DNA of 64,000 nucleotides from NCBI RefSeq assembly GCF_016236915.1, contig NZ_JAEHOK010000004.1, positions 124,001-188,000 of the forward strand, in the 5' to 3' direction. A program made the translations under genes and the position numbers. Positions 19,026-26,999 of the stretch are shown here, piece by piece. The notes beneath the pieces were generated by a model that saw only the letters and a list, made by a program, of their open reading frames with translations, was not told the origin of the DNA and did no database searches. Source of the DNA: Salegentibacter maritimus. Lineage in GTDB: Bacteria > Bacteroidota > Bacteroidia > Flavobacteriales > Flavobacteriaceae. Each line of letters starts with the position of its first letter. The first letter of the stretch is position 1.

Positions 19026-19262
19026 ATGAAAAAATTATTTTTACTGTTTGCAGTTGCAACAATGTCTCTTTCTATCTATTCTTGTAGAGAAACTACTGAA
19101 GAAAAAACTGAAGACGCTATGGAGTCTGCAGGTGAAGATTTAGAAAATGCAGCTGAAGAGGCCGGAAACGAAATTGAAGAGGCCGGAAATGAAATCGAAG
19201 CAGAGGCTGAAGAAGCTGAAGCTGAAATGGAAGAAGAAATGAACGAAGACGATAACATGTAA
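19026..19262 (+). CDS. Small acidic lipoprotein, Glu-rich
   Basis: A 78-aa protein. A signal ends in a lipobox-like IYSC (Cys20), followed by RETTEEKTEDAMESAGED and a tail that is almost all Glu and Ala with heptad-like spacing. An acidic amphipathic helix is likely. It has no known domain. It is a paralogue of the next gene, sharing the SCRETT-KTEDA-E--G-D-E block. Its own terminator follows. Cell-envelope location is inferred from the lipobox; function is unknown. Confidence 0.65.
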   Translation: MKKLFLLFAVATMSLSIYSCRETTEEKTEDAMESAGEDLENAAEEAGNEIEEAGNEIEAEAEEAEAEMEEEMNEDDNM

Positions 19263-19289
19263 TTGTCTTACTTCTTAAAAATGCTAAAG

Positions 19290-19321
19290 GCTGCTTTCCT
19301 TAAAGAAAGCAGCTTTTTTTT
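19290..19321 (+). terminator. Intrinsic terminator after the Glu-rich lipoprotein
   Basis: GCTGCTTTC (19290-19298) pairs perfectly with GAAAGCAGC (19305-19313). The loop is 6 bases and is followed by eight T residues. Confidence 0.9.
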
Positions 19322-19342
19322 ATTAAACCTAAAAGTAAAATA

Positions 19343-19597
19343 ATGAAAAAGTTACTATTAATTATGGTGGCCGTTTTGGCTATAAGCCTATCTTCCTGTC
19401 GGGAAACTACCCAGAAAAAAACGGAAGATGCTGTAGAAGCAATTGGCAAAGACATTGAAGATAATGTAAAGAAAGCCGGTGATAAAGTTAAAGAAGGTAC
19501 TGAAAAAATTAAGGAAGGTGCTAAGAAAGTAGAAGAAGGCGCTAAGAAACTTGAAAAAGAAATCGATGAAGAAATCGATAATTCCAGAGAACAATAA
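19343..19597 (+). CDS. Small lipoprotein, Lys/Glu-rich amphipathic helix
   Basis: An 84-aa paralogue of the preceding gene. The lipobox is LSSC (Cys19). RETTQKKTEDAVEAIGKDIED follows, then repeated KVKEGTEKIKEGAKKVEEGA units of about 7 residues, typical of a long amphipathic helix. Its tail is a zwitterionic Lys/Glu mix, whereas that of the first copy is almost purely acidic. It resembles entericidin-like or LEA-like small envelope proteins in style only. Function is unknown. Confidence 0.65.
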   Translation: MKKLLLIMVAVLAISLSSCRETTQKKTEDAVEAIGKDIEDNVKKAGDKVKEGTEKIKEGAKKVEEGAKKLEKEIDEEIDNSREQ

Positions 19598-19615
19598 TTA
19601 AAAGGGATTCTAAGT

Positions 19616-19664
19616 AAGGCTGTTTAAAGTTTTGCCCATAAGTCTAAGAAACAGCCTTATTTTT
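19616..19664. terminator. Bidirectional terminator between convergent genes
   Basis: AAGGCTGTTT (19616-19625) pairs with AAACAGCCTT (19649-19658), followed by a T-rich run on the plus strand. It overlaps the last codon of the convergent polyprenyl synthase gene, so it can serve both directions. Confidence 0.7.
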
Positions 19665-20634
19665 TACGTTCAATTACATAATTCACCATAAGTTCTAAAG
19701 ATTCGCGGTAAGGAGAAGCCGGATATTTTTCCAGGATCACCAAAGCATCCTGTTGAAACTCTTTCATACGCTTTACGGCATATTCCAGACCTCCCTTATC
19801 CTTTACAAACTGAATAACTTCATTTACCCGTTTTTTATTTTTATTATGATTCTTAACCGAATTAATTACCCAGGCTTTTTCCTTTTTGGTAGAATTATTC
19901 AGGGCATAGATTAATGGCAACGTCATTTTCTGTTCCTTAATATCTATTCCAGTGGGCTTTCCTATTTTCTCATCACCATAATCAAAAAGATCGTCTTTTA
20001 TCTGAAAAGCCATTCCTATTAATTCCCCAAATTTTCTCATTTCGGCAACCGCATTAGAATCGGGTTTTACCGAGGCAGCACCTAAACTACAGCAAGCAGC
20101 GATAAGAGTAGCCGTTTTTTGCCTAATAATATCGTAATAAACCTCCTCTGTAATATCGAGTCTTCTAGCTTTTTCAATTTGCAACAACTCACCCTCACTC
20201 ATTTCCCTTACAGCAACTGAGATAATCTTCAATAAATCAAAATCGTTGTTATCTATAGAAAGCAACAAACCTTTAGAAAGTAAATAATCGCCCACCAAAA
20301 CGGCAATTTTATTCTTCCACAAAGCATTTATACTAAAGAACCCCCGGCGACGGTTAGAATCATCTACCACATCGTCATGAACCAAGGTGGCCGTATGTAT
20401 AAGCTCTATTACCGAAGCTCCCCTATAAGTACGTTCGTTTACCTCGCCTTCTGAAACCATTTTGGCTACCAGAAAAACAAACATAGGTCGCATTTGTTTT
20501 CCTTTACGGTTTACAATATAATGAGTTATTCTATTAAGAAGTGCCACTTTAGAAGACATGGCTTCGAGGAACTTTTTTTCAAAAAGCTCCATCTCTTTCT
20601 CTACCGGAAGTTTTATTTGGGAAATTACTTTCAT
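19657..20634 (-). CDS. Polyprenyl diphosphate synthase (E-type)
   Basis: A 325-aa trans-isoprenyl diphosphate synthase that condenses IPP onto allylic diphosphates, probably for the menaquinone side chain. The first aspartate-rich motif is DDVVD (Asp87, Asp88, Asp91) and the second is DDLFD (Asp214, Asp215, Asp218), with GKQMRP for substrate binding near residue 48. The residues that set chain length cannot be read confidently, so I do not choose between hexaprenyl, heptaprenyl and octaprenyl products. It is transcribed alone, convergent with the small lipoprotein genes. Confidence 0.88.
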   Translation of the reverse strand: MKVISQIKLPVEKEMELFEKKFLEAMSSKVALLNRITHYIVNRKGKQMRPMFVFLVAKMVSEGEVNERTYRGASVIELIHTATLVHDDVVDDSNRRRGFFSINALWKNKIAVLVGDYLLSKGLLLSIDNNDFDLLKIISVAVREMSEGELLQIEKARRLDITEEVYYDIIRQKTATLIAACCSLGAASVKPDSNAVAEMRKFGELIGMAFQIKDDLFDYGDEKIGKPTGIDIKEQKMTLPLIYALNNSTKKEKAWVINSVKNHNKNKKRVNEVIQFVKDKGGLEYAVKRMKEFQQDALVILEKYPASPYRESLELMVNYVIERKK

Positions 20635-20745
20635 TAAGCCAGCAAAGATAATTATTTATACAGAATATTCAGTGATGCTTTTCTGCCAAAATCAAGATTA
20701 TGAGCTAAGTTTGAGAGCTTATAAAAAAATAAAGCCTTAAGGAAG

Positions 20746-21789
20746 CTATGCCGACTTATTTGCTAACTGACCACAAGCAGCGTCTATATCTTTTCCACGA
20801 GATCTTCTAACGGTTACCGTAATTCCATTACGCTCTAAAATTTCCTGGTACATATCTGTAGCCTTAGACGAAGCCTGTTGAAAACTACCATCGTCTATTG
20901 GGTTATACTCAATCAAATTCACCTTGCACGGCACATAACTGCAGAACCGAACCAGGGCTTCGGCATCCTTTCTTGTGTCATTAATATCCTTCCAAACAAT
21001 ATACTCGTAAGTAATTCGGCTTTTGGTTTTAGAGTACCAATACTCTAAAGACTCCCTTAAATCGTTTAAAGGAAAGGTTTCATTAAAAGGCATTATTTTG
21101 GTTCGAATCTCATCGGTTGCAGCGTGAAGGGAAACAGCAAGTTTTATCTTGGCTTCGTCATCTGCCAGTTTTTTAATTATTTTAGGCACGCCCGATGTAG
21201 AAATCGTAATTCGCTTTGGGGACATGCCCAAACCTTCGGGAGAGGTAATTTTTTCGACCGCTTTCATCACATTCTTGTAGTTCATAAGCGGTTCTCCCAT
21301 CCCCATAAACACAATGTTGCTCAAGGGCCTGTCAAAATACAACCGGCTTTCATTGTCTATAGCAACTACCTGGTCATAAATCTCGTCAGGATTTAGGTTA
21401 CGCATTCTTTTTAAGCGAGCAGTTGCACAAAATTGGCAATCTAAGCTACAACCAACCTGAGAAGAAACACAAGCTGTAGTTCTGGTGGCGGTAGGAATTA
21501 ATACCGATTCTACGGTGAGCTGATCGTGCAGCTTTACCGCATTTTTAATAGTACCGTCGCTACTGCGCTGCATACGGTCTACCCGAATATGGTTTATCAC
21601 AAAATTTTGATCTAACATCTTTCGGGTAGCTTTGGAAATATTGGTCATTGCCTCAAAACTATGGGCCCCTTTGCTCCAAAGCCATTCATAAACCTGACTT
21701 CCACGAAAAGATTTATCGCCATTGGCAACAAAAAATTCCTGAAGCTGGGCCTTGGTAAGTGCTCGTATATCTTTCTTCTTGTTTTTCAC
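20746..21789 (-). CDS. rlmN: 23S rRNA (adenine2503-C2)/tRNA methyltransferase RlmN
   Basis: A 347-aa radical SAM enzyme that methylates C2 of A2503 in 23S rRNA and of A37 in some tRNAs. The cluster Cys residues are in CSLDCQFC (114, 118, 121). The two mechanistic Cys are Cys107 in ACVSS and Cys339 in DAACGQLA. SAM-binding GMGEPLMN is present. Length is normal. The gene stands alone, about 215 bases downstream of queA on the same strand. Confidence 0.95.
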   Translation of the reverse strand: MKNKKKDIRALTKAQLQEFFVANGDKSFRGSQVYEWLWSKGAHSFEAMTNISKATRKMLDQNFVINHIRVDRMQRSSDGTIKNAVKLHDQLTVESVLIPTATRTTACVSSQVGCSLDCQFCATARLKRMRNLNPDEIYDQVVAIDNESRLYFDRPLSNIVFMGMGEPLMNYKNVMKAVEKITSPEGLGMSPKRITISTSGVPKIIKKLADDEAKIKLAVSLHAATDEIRTKIMPFNETFPLNDLRESLEYWYSKTKSRITYEYIVWKDINDTRKDAEALVRFCSYVPCKVNLIEYNPIDDGSFQQASSKATDMYQEILERNGITVTVRRSRGKDIDAACGQLANKSA

Positions 21790-21907
21790 GCTGCAAAAGT
21801 ACTAAGAATTAAAGGATTTTTTAGTTAAGCCAAAGCTAAGTGTTTTAGATTGTGGCAATAACAAAGCTTAAAGTTAGAAGCCTGTGGATTAACAAGGCTT
21901 TTGAAAG

Positions 21908-21922
21908 TTACGTAATACGTAA
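21908..21922. other. 15-base perfect palindrome upstream of rlmN
   Basis: TTACGTA-A-TACGTAA is a perfect odd palindrome in the queA-rlmN gap, about 120 bases before the rlmN start. It looks like a dimeric regulator site, but no regulator is adjacent and I see no consensus promoter beside it. Confidence 0.3.
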
Positions 21923-21944
21923 GATTTATCGTTATAAAATAAAG

Positions 21945-21983
21945 AGCCACGAATTCATCAAATAACTTAATGAATTCGTGGCT
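21945..21983 (-). terminator. Terminator-like hairpin after queA
   Basis: AGCCACGAATTCAT (21945-21958) and ATGAATTCGTGGCT (21970-21983) form a 14-bp perfect stem with an 11-base loop. It begins 22 bases after the queA stop. The minus-strand tail CTTTATTTT is only moderately U-rich, so termination efficiency may be partial. Confidence 0.65.
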
Positions 21984-22004
21984 TAAGATTATATTAAACA
22001 AAAA

Positions 22005-23054
22005 CTAGATAATCAACATCGCGTCTCCGTAAGTATAGAAACGATACTTTTCCCTTACTGCTTCTTCATATGCACGCTTCATAAAATCGTGACCTGCAAA
22101 AGCAGAGATCATCATAAGAAGTGTAGATTTTGGTGTATGGAAATTAGTAATCATACAGTTTGCTATGCTAAAATCGTAAGGAGGAAAGATAAATTTATTG
22201 GTCCAGCCACTAAACTCATTTAATGTATGGTTTGAAGACACCGAGCTCTCCAACACACGCATTACTGTTGTACCCACGGCACAAACCCGTCTGTTTTCAA
22301 GTTTCGCTTTATTGATAGTTTCAGTAGCTTTCTTTTCTATAAATGCTTCTTCAGAATCCATTTTATGCTTACTAAGGTCCTCTACCTCAACCGGGCTAAA
22401 AGTTCCTAAACCAACGTGTAAAGTAACTTCAGCAAAATCTACTCCTTTAATTTCCAAACGCTTTAAAAGATGTTTAGAAAAGTGTAGTCCTGCGGTTGGC
22501 GCTGCTACAGCTCCCTCTTTTTTAGCATAAATAGTCTGGTAACGCTCCTGATCTTCAGGTTGAACATCTCGTTTTATATATTTTGGAAGTGGCGTTTCCC
22601 CCAGTTCTTTTAGTTTTTTCCTGAAATCTTCGTAAGAACCATCGTAAAGAAAACGAAGGGTCCTTCCACGAGAAGTAGTATTATCTATAACTTCTGCTAC
22701 CAGGCTTTCGTCGTCCCCAAAATACAATTTGTTTCCAATTCTAATTTTTCTAGCCGGGTCTACCAGTACATCCCAAAGCTTGGTTTCCGGATTTAATTCT
22801 CTTAATAGGAAAACTTCAATTCGCGCCCCGGTTTTCTCTTTATTCCCATATAAACGTGCAGGAAACACCTTGGTATTATTAAGTACCATGACATCTTCTG
22901 GCTCGAAATAATCTAGAATATCTTTAAATTGTTTATGCTCAATTGTTTGTTCTTTTCGGTTTAGAACCATAAGCCTTGCTTCATCTCTGTTCTCTGAAGG
23001 ATACTCGGCCAAAAGTTCATTCGGAAGTTCAAAATTGAAGTGTGAAAGTTTCAT
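22005..23054 (-). CDS. queA: S-adenosylmethionine:tRNA ribosyltransferase-isomerase QueA
   Basis: A 349-aa enzyme that transfers the ribosyl moiety of SAM to preQ1 in tRNA, giving epoxyqueuosine. Recognisable blocks are [19 protein letters not shown] at the start, [11 protein letters not shown], the segment [10 protein letters not shown] and the final [11 protein letters not shown]. An in-frame ATG exists two codons earlier, but the family begins at MKLS. Length is typical. Confidence 0.95.
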   Translation of the reverse strand: MKLSHFNFELPNELLAEYPSENRDEARLMVLNRKEQTIEHKQFKDILDYFEPEDVMVLNNTKVFPARLYGNKEKTGARIEVFLLRELNPETKLWDVLVDPARKIRIGNKLYFGDDESLVAEVIDNTTSRGRTLRFLYDGSYEDFRKKLKELGETPLPKYIKRDVQPEDQERYQTIYAKKEGAVAAPTAGLHFSKHLLKRLEIKGVDFAEVTLHVGLGTFSPVEVEDLSKHKMDSEEAFIEKKATETINKAKLENRRVCAVGTTVMRVLESSVSSNHTLNEFSGWTNKFIFPPYDFSIANCMITNFHTPKSTLLMMISAFAGHDFMKRAYEEAVREKYRFYTYGDAMLII

Positions 23055-23146
23055 TCCCATAATTGAATTTTTAGAAGGCGCAAATATACAATCTCAAGAT
23101 AGGGGTTGTCAAGTATTTAAGCGTTTATTTAAAAAATGCCTTTCAT

Positions 23147-24370
23147 TTAGCACTTTCTCAGCTTAAAATTGAGTTTTTCAAAATCTTCCCAAAACCCGGG
23201 ATAAGATTTTGACACCACTTCGGCATCTTCAATCTTAAAAGGAACTTTAAGTCCTAAAGGCGCAAAAGCCATGGCCATTCGATGATCGTTATAAGTGGCA
23301 ACCGACACGTTTTCTTCAAAATCTTTTTTCGGAAATAATTCAAGGCTATCCTGGGTAATCTCTACCTGGCTACCAAATTTCTCAATCTCTGCTTTTAAAG
23401 CCTCCAACCTATCGGTTTCCTTAATTTTCAGGGTATGTAAACCGGTTAAATAACAAGGCACCTCCAGCGCTAAACAGGTTACCGCAATGGTTTGCGCAAT
23501 ATCAGGTGAATTTTGAAGATTTTCCTTTATATGCTTTGGTTTCGTACCGGGCTTTTTGGATAAAATAATATGATTATCTTCAAATTTAGTACTTACCCCA
23601 AATTGCTTATAGATATTAGAAAGGCAAGAATCTCCCTGTAAACTGGTTTCTCTATAGGTGCTTAATTTAAGTTCGGCTGATTCGCTTATGGCAGCAAGAC
23701 TATAGTAGTAGGAAGCAGAACTCCAGTCTGATTCTACTGCCAAGCTTTGATCTTTTAATTGTTTTGCAGGTTCAATTTTAATAGTGTTCCCTTCAAAAAC
23801 TCCTCTTACTCCGGCTCTTTGCAAAAGCTCTAAAGTCATTTTAATATAAGGGGTAGACGTAATTTCACCTTGTAAATTAATTTCAAGTCCGTTAGGCAAA
23901 GAAGGTGCAACCAGCATTAAAGCCGAAATATATTGACTGCTAATATTGGCTTCCAGACTTACTGTTTTTGCCGTAATCTTTTTACCCTTAATTCTAATTG
24001 GCGGATAACCTTCATTCTTTTCATATGAGATATCGGCACCCATTGTTTTAAGGGCATCTACCAATAGTTTAACCGGGCGTTCTTTCATTCGTTTACTACC
24101 TGTTAAAACTACTTCCCTACCTTCTAAAGTGGCAAAATAGGCCGTTAAAAAACGCATAGCAGTACCGGCATGATGAATATCAATTAACTCACCTTCACTC
24201 TTAAGTGCCTTTTGCAAATAATGGGTATCGTCACTATTTGAAAGGTTGCTTATTTTTAAGTTTGGAAATAAAGCCTGAAGGATTAACAAGCGGTTAGACT
24301 CACTCTTAGATCCGGTTATATTAATATTAGCCGACAGATTTTCCTGGCTATTTGATATCTCTAAATTCAT
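23147..24370 (-). CDS. aroA: 3-phosphoshikimate 1-carboxyvinyltransferase (EPSP synthase)
   Basis: A 407-aa enzyme that joins shikimate-3-phosphate and PEP in the chorismate pathway. It has the N-terminal GSKSESNR (Lys22 region), LTGSKRMKERP, and near the C-terminus KETDRLEALKAEIEKFG and NDHRMAMAFAPLGL. It feeds the aromatic operon at 30.5-34.5 kb but is not part of it. The small membrane-protein gene follows after 12 bases, consistent with an operon. Confidence 0.94.
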   Translation of the reverse strand: MNLEISNSQENLSANINITGSKSESNRLLILQALFPNLKISNLSNSDDTHYLQKALKSEGELIDIHHAGTAMRFLTAYFATLEGREVVLTGSKRMKERPVKLLVDALKTMGADISYEKNEGYPPIRIKGKKITAKTVSLEANISSQYISALMLVAPSLPNGLEINLQGEITSTPYIKMTLELLQRAGVRGVFEGNTIKIEPAKQLKDQSLAVESDWSSASYYYSLAAISESAELKLSTYRETSLQGDSCLSNIYKQFGVSTKFEDNHIILSKKPGTKPKHIKENLQNSPDIAQTIAVTCLALEVPCYLTGLHTLKIKETDRLEALKAEIEKFGSQVEITQDSLELFPKKDFEENVSVATYNDHRMAMAFAPLGLKVPFKIEDAEVVSKSYPGFWEDFEKLNFKLRKC

Positions 24371-24382
24371 GAATTGACTGTA

Positions 24383-24646
24383 TTAGCTTTTTGAATCTTT
24401 TTTGTTTTTTCCTCTAAACTGCCCAAATGAGATAATAAACCCATAAGCAAAAGCGGCAAAAAACTGCCCGAGGATAAACCTGAACAACTTTCCATTTTCG
24501 GTTCGCTCGGTAAAATAGGCTTTAAAATGAAAGCCTCCGTATTCAAACAGCATACTTACAATATCATAGACAATAAGAAAGCCCAGACCAAGAAACAAAA
24601 CCGATTTCCAGAAGGCTTTTTTAGAGATCATCTCTTTGAATTTCAT
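24383..24646 (-). CDS. Small two-helix membrane protein of unknown function
   Basis: An 87-aa protein with two predicted transmembrane helices (about residues 14-33 and 57-76) and a basic C-terminus. I recognise no domain. It touches the MazG-like gene (the start shares a base with that gene's stop region) and precedes aroA, suggesting one transcript. Two hydrophobic segments and a clean start make it a likely real gene. Confidence 0.6.
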   Translation of the reverse strand: MKFKEMISKKAFWKSVLFLGLGFLIVYDIVSMLFEYGGFHFKAYFTERTENGKLFRFILGQFFAAFAYGFIISFGQFRGKNKKDSKS

Positions 24647-24972
24647 TATTTTAACTTTTGATTATTATGATGCCTGTCGTGATCCCTTTTTGTTTTTAGA
24701 TCTAATTTTTTATCAAAAGCTTCCTGTAGATCAACTCCGGTTTGATTGGCAAGACAGAGTACCACAAACATAACATCTGCAAGTTCTTCTCCTAAGTCCT
24801 TTTCTTTATCTGATTCCTTTTCACTTTGCTCCCCATAACGTCTCGCAATAATTCGGGCTACCTCCCCTACTTCCTCGGTAAGTTGCGCCATATTGGTAAG
24901 CTCGTTAAAATACCGAACCCCATGTTCTTTTATCCAATCGTCTACTGCTTTTTGAGCGTGTTCTATGTTCAT
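24646..24972 (-). CDS. MazG-like nucleotide pyrophosphohydrolase
   Basis: A 108-aa single-domain MazG/dUTPase-superfamily protein. The metal-binding helices show the E-x2-E-x12-E-x2-D pattern: EEVGEVARII and GEELADVMFVVL. Such proteins hydrolyse non-canonical or excess NTPs to NMP and PPi. It sits between the DUF3857 gene (8-base gap upstream) and the small membrane protein gene. The specific nucleotide cannot be assigned. Confidence 0.85.
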   Translation of the reverse strand: MNIEHAQKAVDDWIKEHGVRYFNELTNMAQLTEEVGEVARIIARRYGEQSEKESDKEKDLGEELADVMFVVLCLANQTGVDLQEAFDKKLDLKTKRDHDRHHNNQKLK

Positions 24973-24979
24973 ATTATTT

Positions 24980-26992
24980 CTAAGATTTTGACAAAACTAT
25001 GGCTTCTGAATGTTTATTCACCATTTCAGCATAGAAATTTTTAAGCGCTTTATAGTCCTGTGCAATATAAACCATATCATTCATATCTAAAGAAGATTCT
25101 ACCCTTAAAAATTTCCCATTTAAGGTTGCCACAAACTTAAAAACACCCGCTCCTTCTTTTAAATTAACGATAGCACTTTCGGGCAGGGATTCTACTTTAT
25201 AACCATCGGGAATTAAAATATTTATAATCTTATCATTACTGGTTGGAAAGTCAAAAAATATGGGGTAGTTACGATCTTCCCCTTTAAACGGATTTTCGTG
25301 TAGCCCGGCAAAAACCATAGGTTTTAAATATATCTTCCCATTTATCTCCTCCATTTCATCCCTTAATTCAAAGTTGTAAGTTTGCCTAATGTTTTCCCCA
25401 ATGGCTTCTTCTTTCGAAATATCCAGCCCCGAAACCACTATGTTCCCTTTATCTTCCTCCAGGATTTTTAGGTAATCCTTCTCAGCCAATCCAACATAAC
25501 GATCCCTAAATTCTTTCGCATGCAGACCGCTTAAATCTCTTACCGATTTTCCTTTTAAAACCATGTTATCGTCAAATTGCATATTTAACATGGTTGTGTT
25601 CTGTGATTTTGCGTTAGGCATTAAACTCACCCAACCTGAAGTTCCATCTTCCCTTATAATTCTTCCCTGCCAGTTCATAGCCCTTGCCGGAAGCTCTCCT
25701 ATTGCCGCATTCTTGTCTGTAGCGTCCAATAACAAAATATTATCCTCATTTTCTACAGCAGCTATCACATAATTAAAACCGTTTCGTGTAGGAAAAATTG
25801 GGATACCATGAGATTTGGTGCTTACTAAGACAGGGTTAGCATTAAAGCCAGCATATCTTAACATGCTCACTAATAATAAATTTATATCTCCCGTGTTTCC
25901 TTTTTCATCCTTATAAGCCGTTCTTGTTCCACTCTCTGCTTGAAAGCCTACGAAATCATTCCAAGCAATTTTACTCTTTACATACATAAAGATTTTAGCT
26001 AGTTTTTCAGCATTATCTTTATATCCGGCAAGTAGTTCATCTAAGTCCTCATCAAAGAAGCCGGTTCTATTTACCTCTTGTTTTAAACCGGCATCATTAT
26101 AAATGCTTTTAGCAACATCTTCCCAGGTACTGGCAAAACTTTCTATTGGTGAATTAGGAAATTTAGTGTATTGTAATTCCCATCTTAAATATGCTGCATA
26201 GTTTTGTAAATAATCTACATAAACTTCTTTCTTCAAAGGAGGAATATCATCTTTCTGAAACTTATAAAAATCCAGCAAATAGTCTAAACTACGCTGTTTA
26301 TAATCTGTTTGAACAGTTCTTCCGGTGGTTCTGGTTTTTTGGGAGTAATTATAAGTAAAGCTCTCTTTAGTTTTATCGATAGGAAAAACTATGGGCGATT
26401 TAGGATTGTAATGCATTCTAAAACCAAAAAATTCAGGTATTTTAATCTCGGCTTCCAATCTATTCACCGGAATTTCAAACTGAAGCGGCACATCGTCAAT
26501 AGATGTCACAAATGGGGATCTTATAGTATACGTATATTCTATAACACTACCTTCGCTTACCGCAGGCATAGTGAATTTTGTCTTTAGTTTATATTTATTA
26601 GTTTCTTCTTTAAAAACACCATTTCTTTTTAGCTTTTCTTCAACAAGCTTCCCATCTACAATATTATAGGTATACCCTTTAATAGCACTGACCTCTTCAC
26701 TTTCTGATCCGTTTTGATATCCGGTTATTGTTTTATTTGCCCAGTCAAGACCCTCTTTATTATATATTTTAATACGTTCGTGTACCACGGTAACGAGCGT
26801 CAAACCGGTATTTTTTCTAATATCATAATAGACCAGGTGCTTTCTAAACAATACAGCCGCATTGGCCTCTTTATACTTTGGATGTTCTTTTTCAAGCACC
26901 TCTTCTTTGGATACCTTTCCGAATTTGTAATCCTGTGCCTGAAGTAAACACACCGAAAATAAACTAACAATAAGAATGTAAAAATGTTTCAT
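24980..26992 (-). CDS. DUF3857/transglutaminase-like secreted protein, copy 1
   Basis: A 670-aa protein with signal peptide ending CLLQAQ. It has an N-terminal DUF3857 region (about residues 50-230), a transglutaminase-like domain (about 300-400) and a beta-rich C-terminal domain. The usual transglutaminase Cys position reads GDINLLLVSMLRYAGF, with no Cys in the GD-C context, so catalysis is doubtful. It is adjacent to a second DUF3857 gene (7-base gap). Such tandem pairs are common in Flavobacteriia, and their function is unknown. Confidence 0.75.
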   Translation of the reverse strand: MKHFYILIVSLFSVCLLQAQDYKFGKVSKEEVLEKEHPKYKEANAAVLFRKHLVYYDIRKNTGLTLVTVVHERIKIYNKEGLDWANKTITGYQNGSESEEVSAIKGYTYNIVDGKLVEEKLKRNGVFKEETNKYKLKTKFTMPAVSEGSVIEYTYTIRSPFVTSIDDVPLQFEIPVNRLEAEIKIPEFFGFRMHYNPKSPIVFPIDKTKESFTYNYSQKTRTTGRTVQTDYKQRSLDYLLDFYKFQKDDIPPLKKEVYVDYLQNYAAYLRWELQYTKFPNSPIESFASTWEDVAKSIYNDAGLKQEVNRTGFFDEDLDELLAGYKDNAEKLAKIFMYVKSKIAWNDFVGFQAESGTRTAYKDEKGNTGDINLLLVSMLRYAGFNANPVLVSTKSHGIPIFPTRNGFNYVIAAVENEDNILLLDATDKNAAIGELPARAMNWQGRIIREDGTSGWVSLMPNAKSQNTTMLNMQFDDNMVLKGKSVRDLSGLHAKEFRDRYVGLAEKDYLKILEEDKGNIVVSGLDISKEEAIGENIRQTYNFELRDEMEEINGKIYLKPMVFAGLHENPFKGEDRNYPIFFDFPTSNDKIINILIPDGYKVESLPESAIVNLKEGAGVFKFVATLNGKFLRVESSLDMNDMVYIAQDYKALKNFYAEMVNKHSEAIVLSKS

Positions 26993-26999
26993 AATATGA

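Noticed and set aside
19076-19258. Ser-rich minus-strand reading frame
   Set aside because: It is the antisense of the Glu-rich lipoprotein; GAA/GAG repeats read as Ser/Phe on the other strand.
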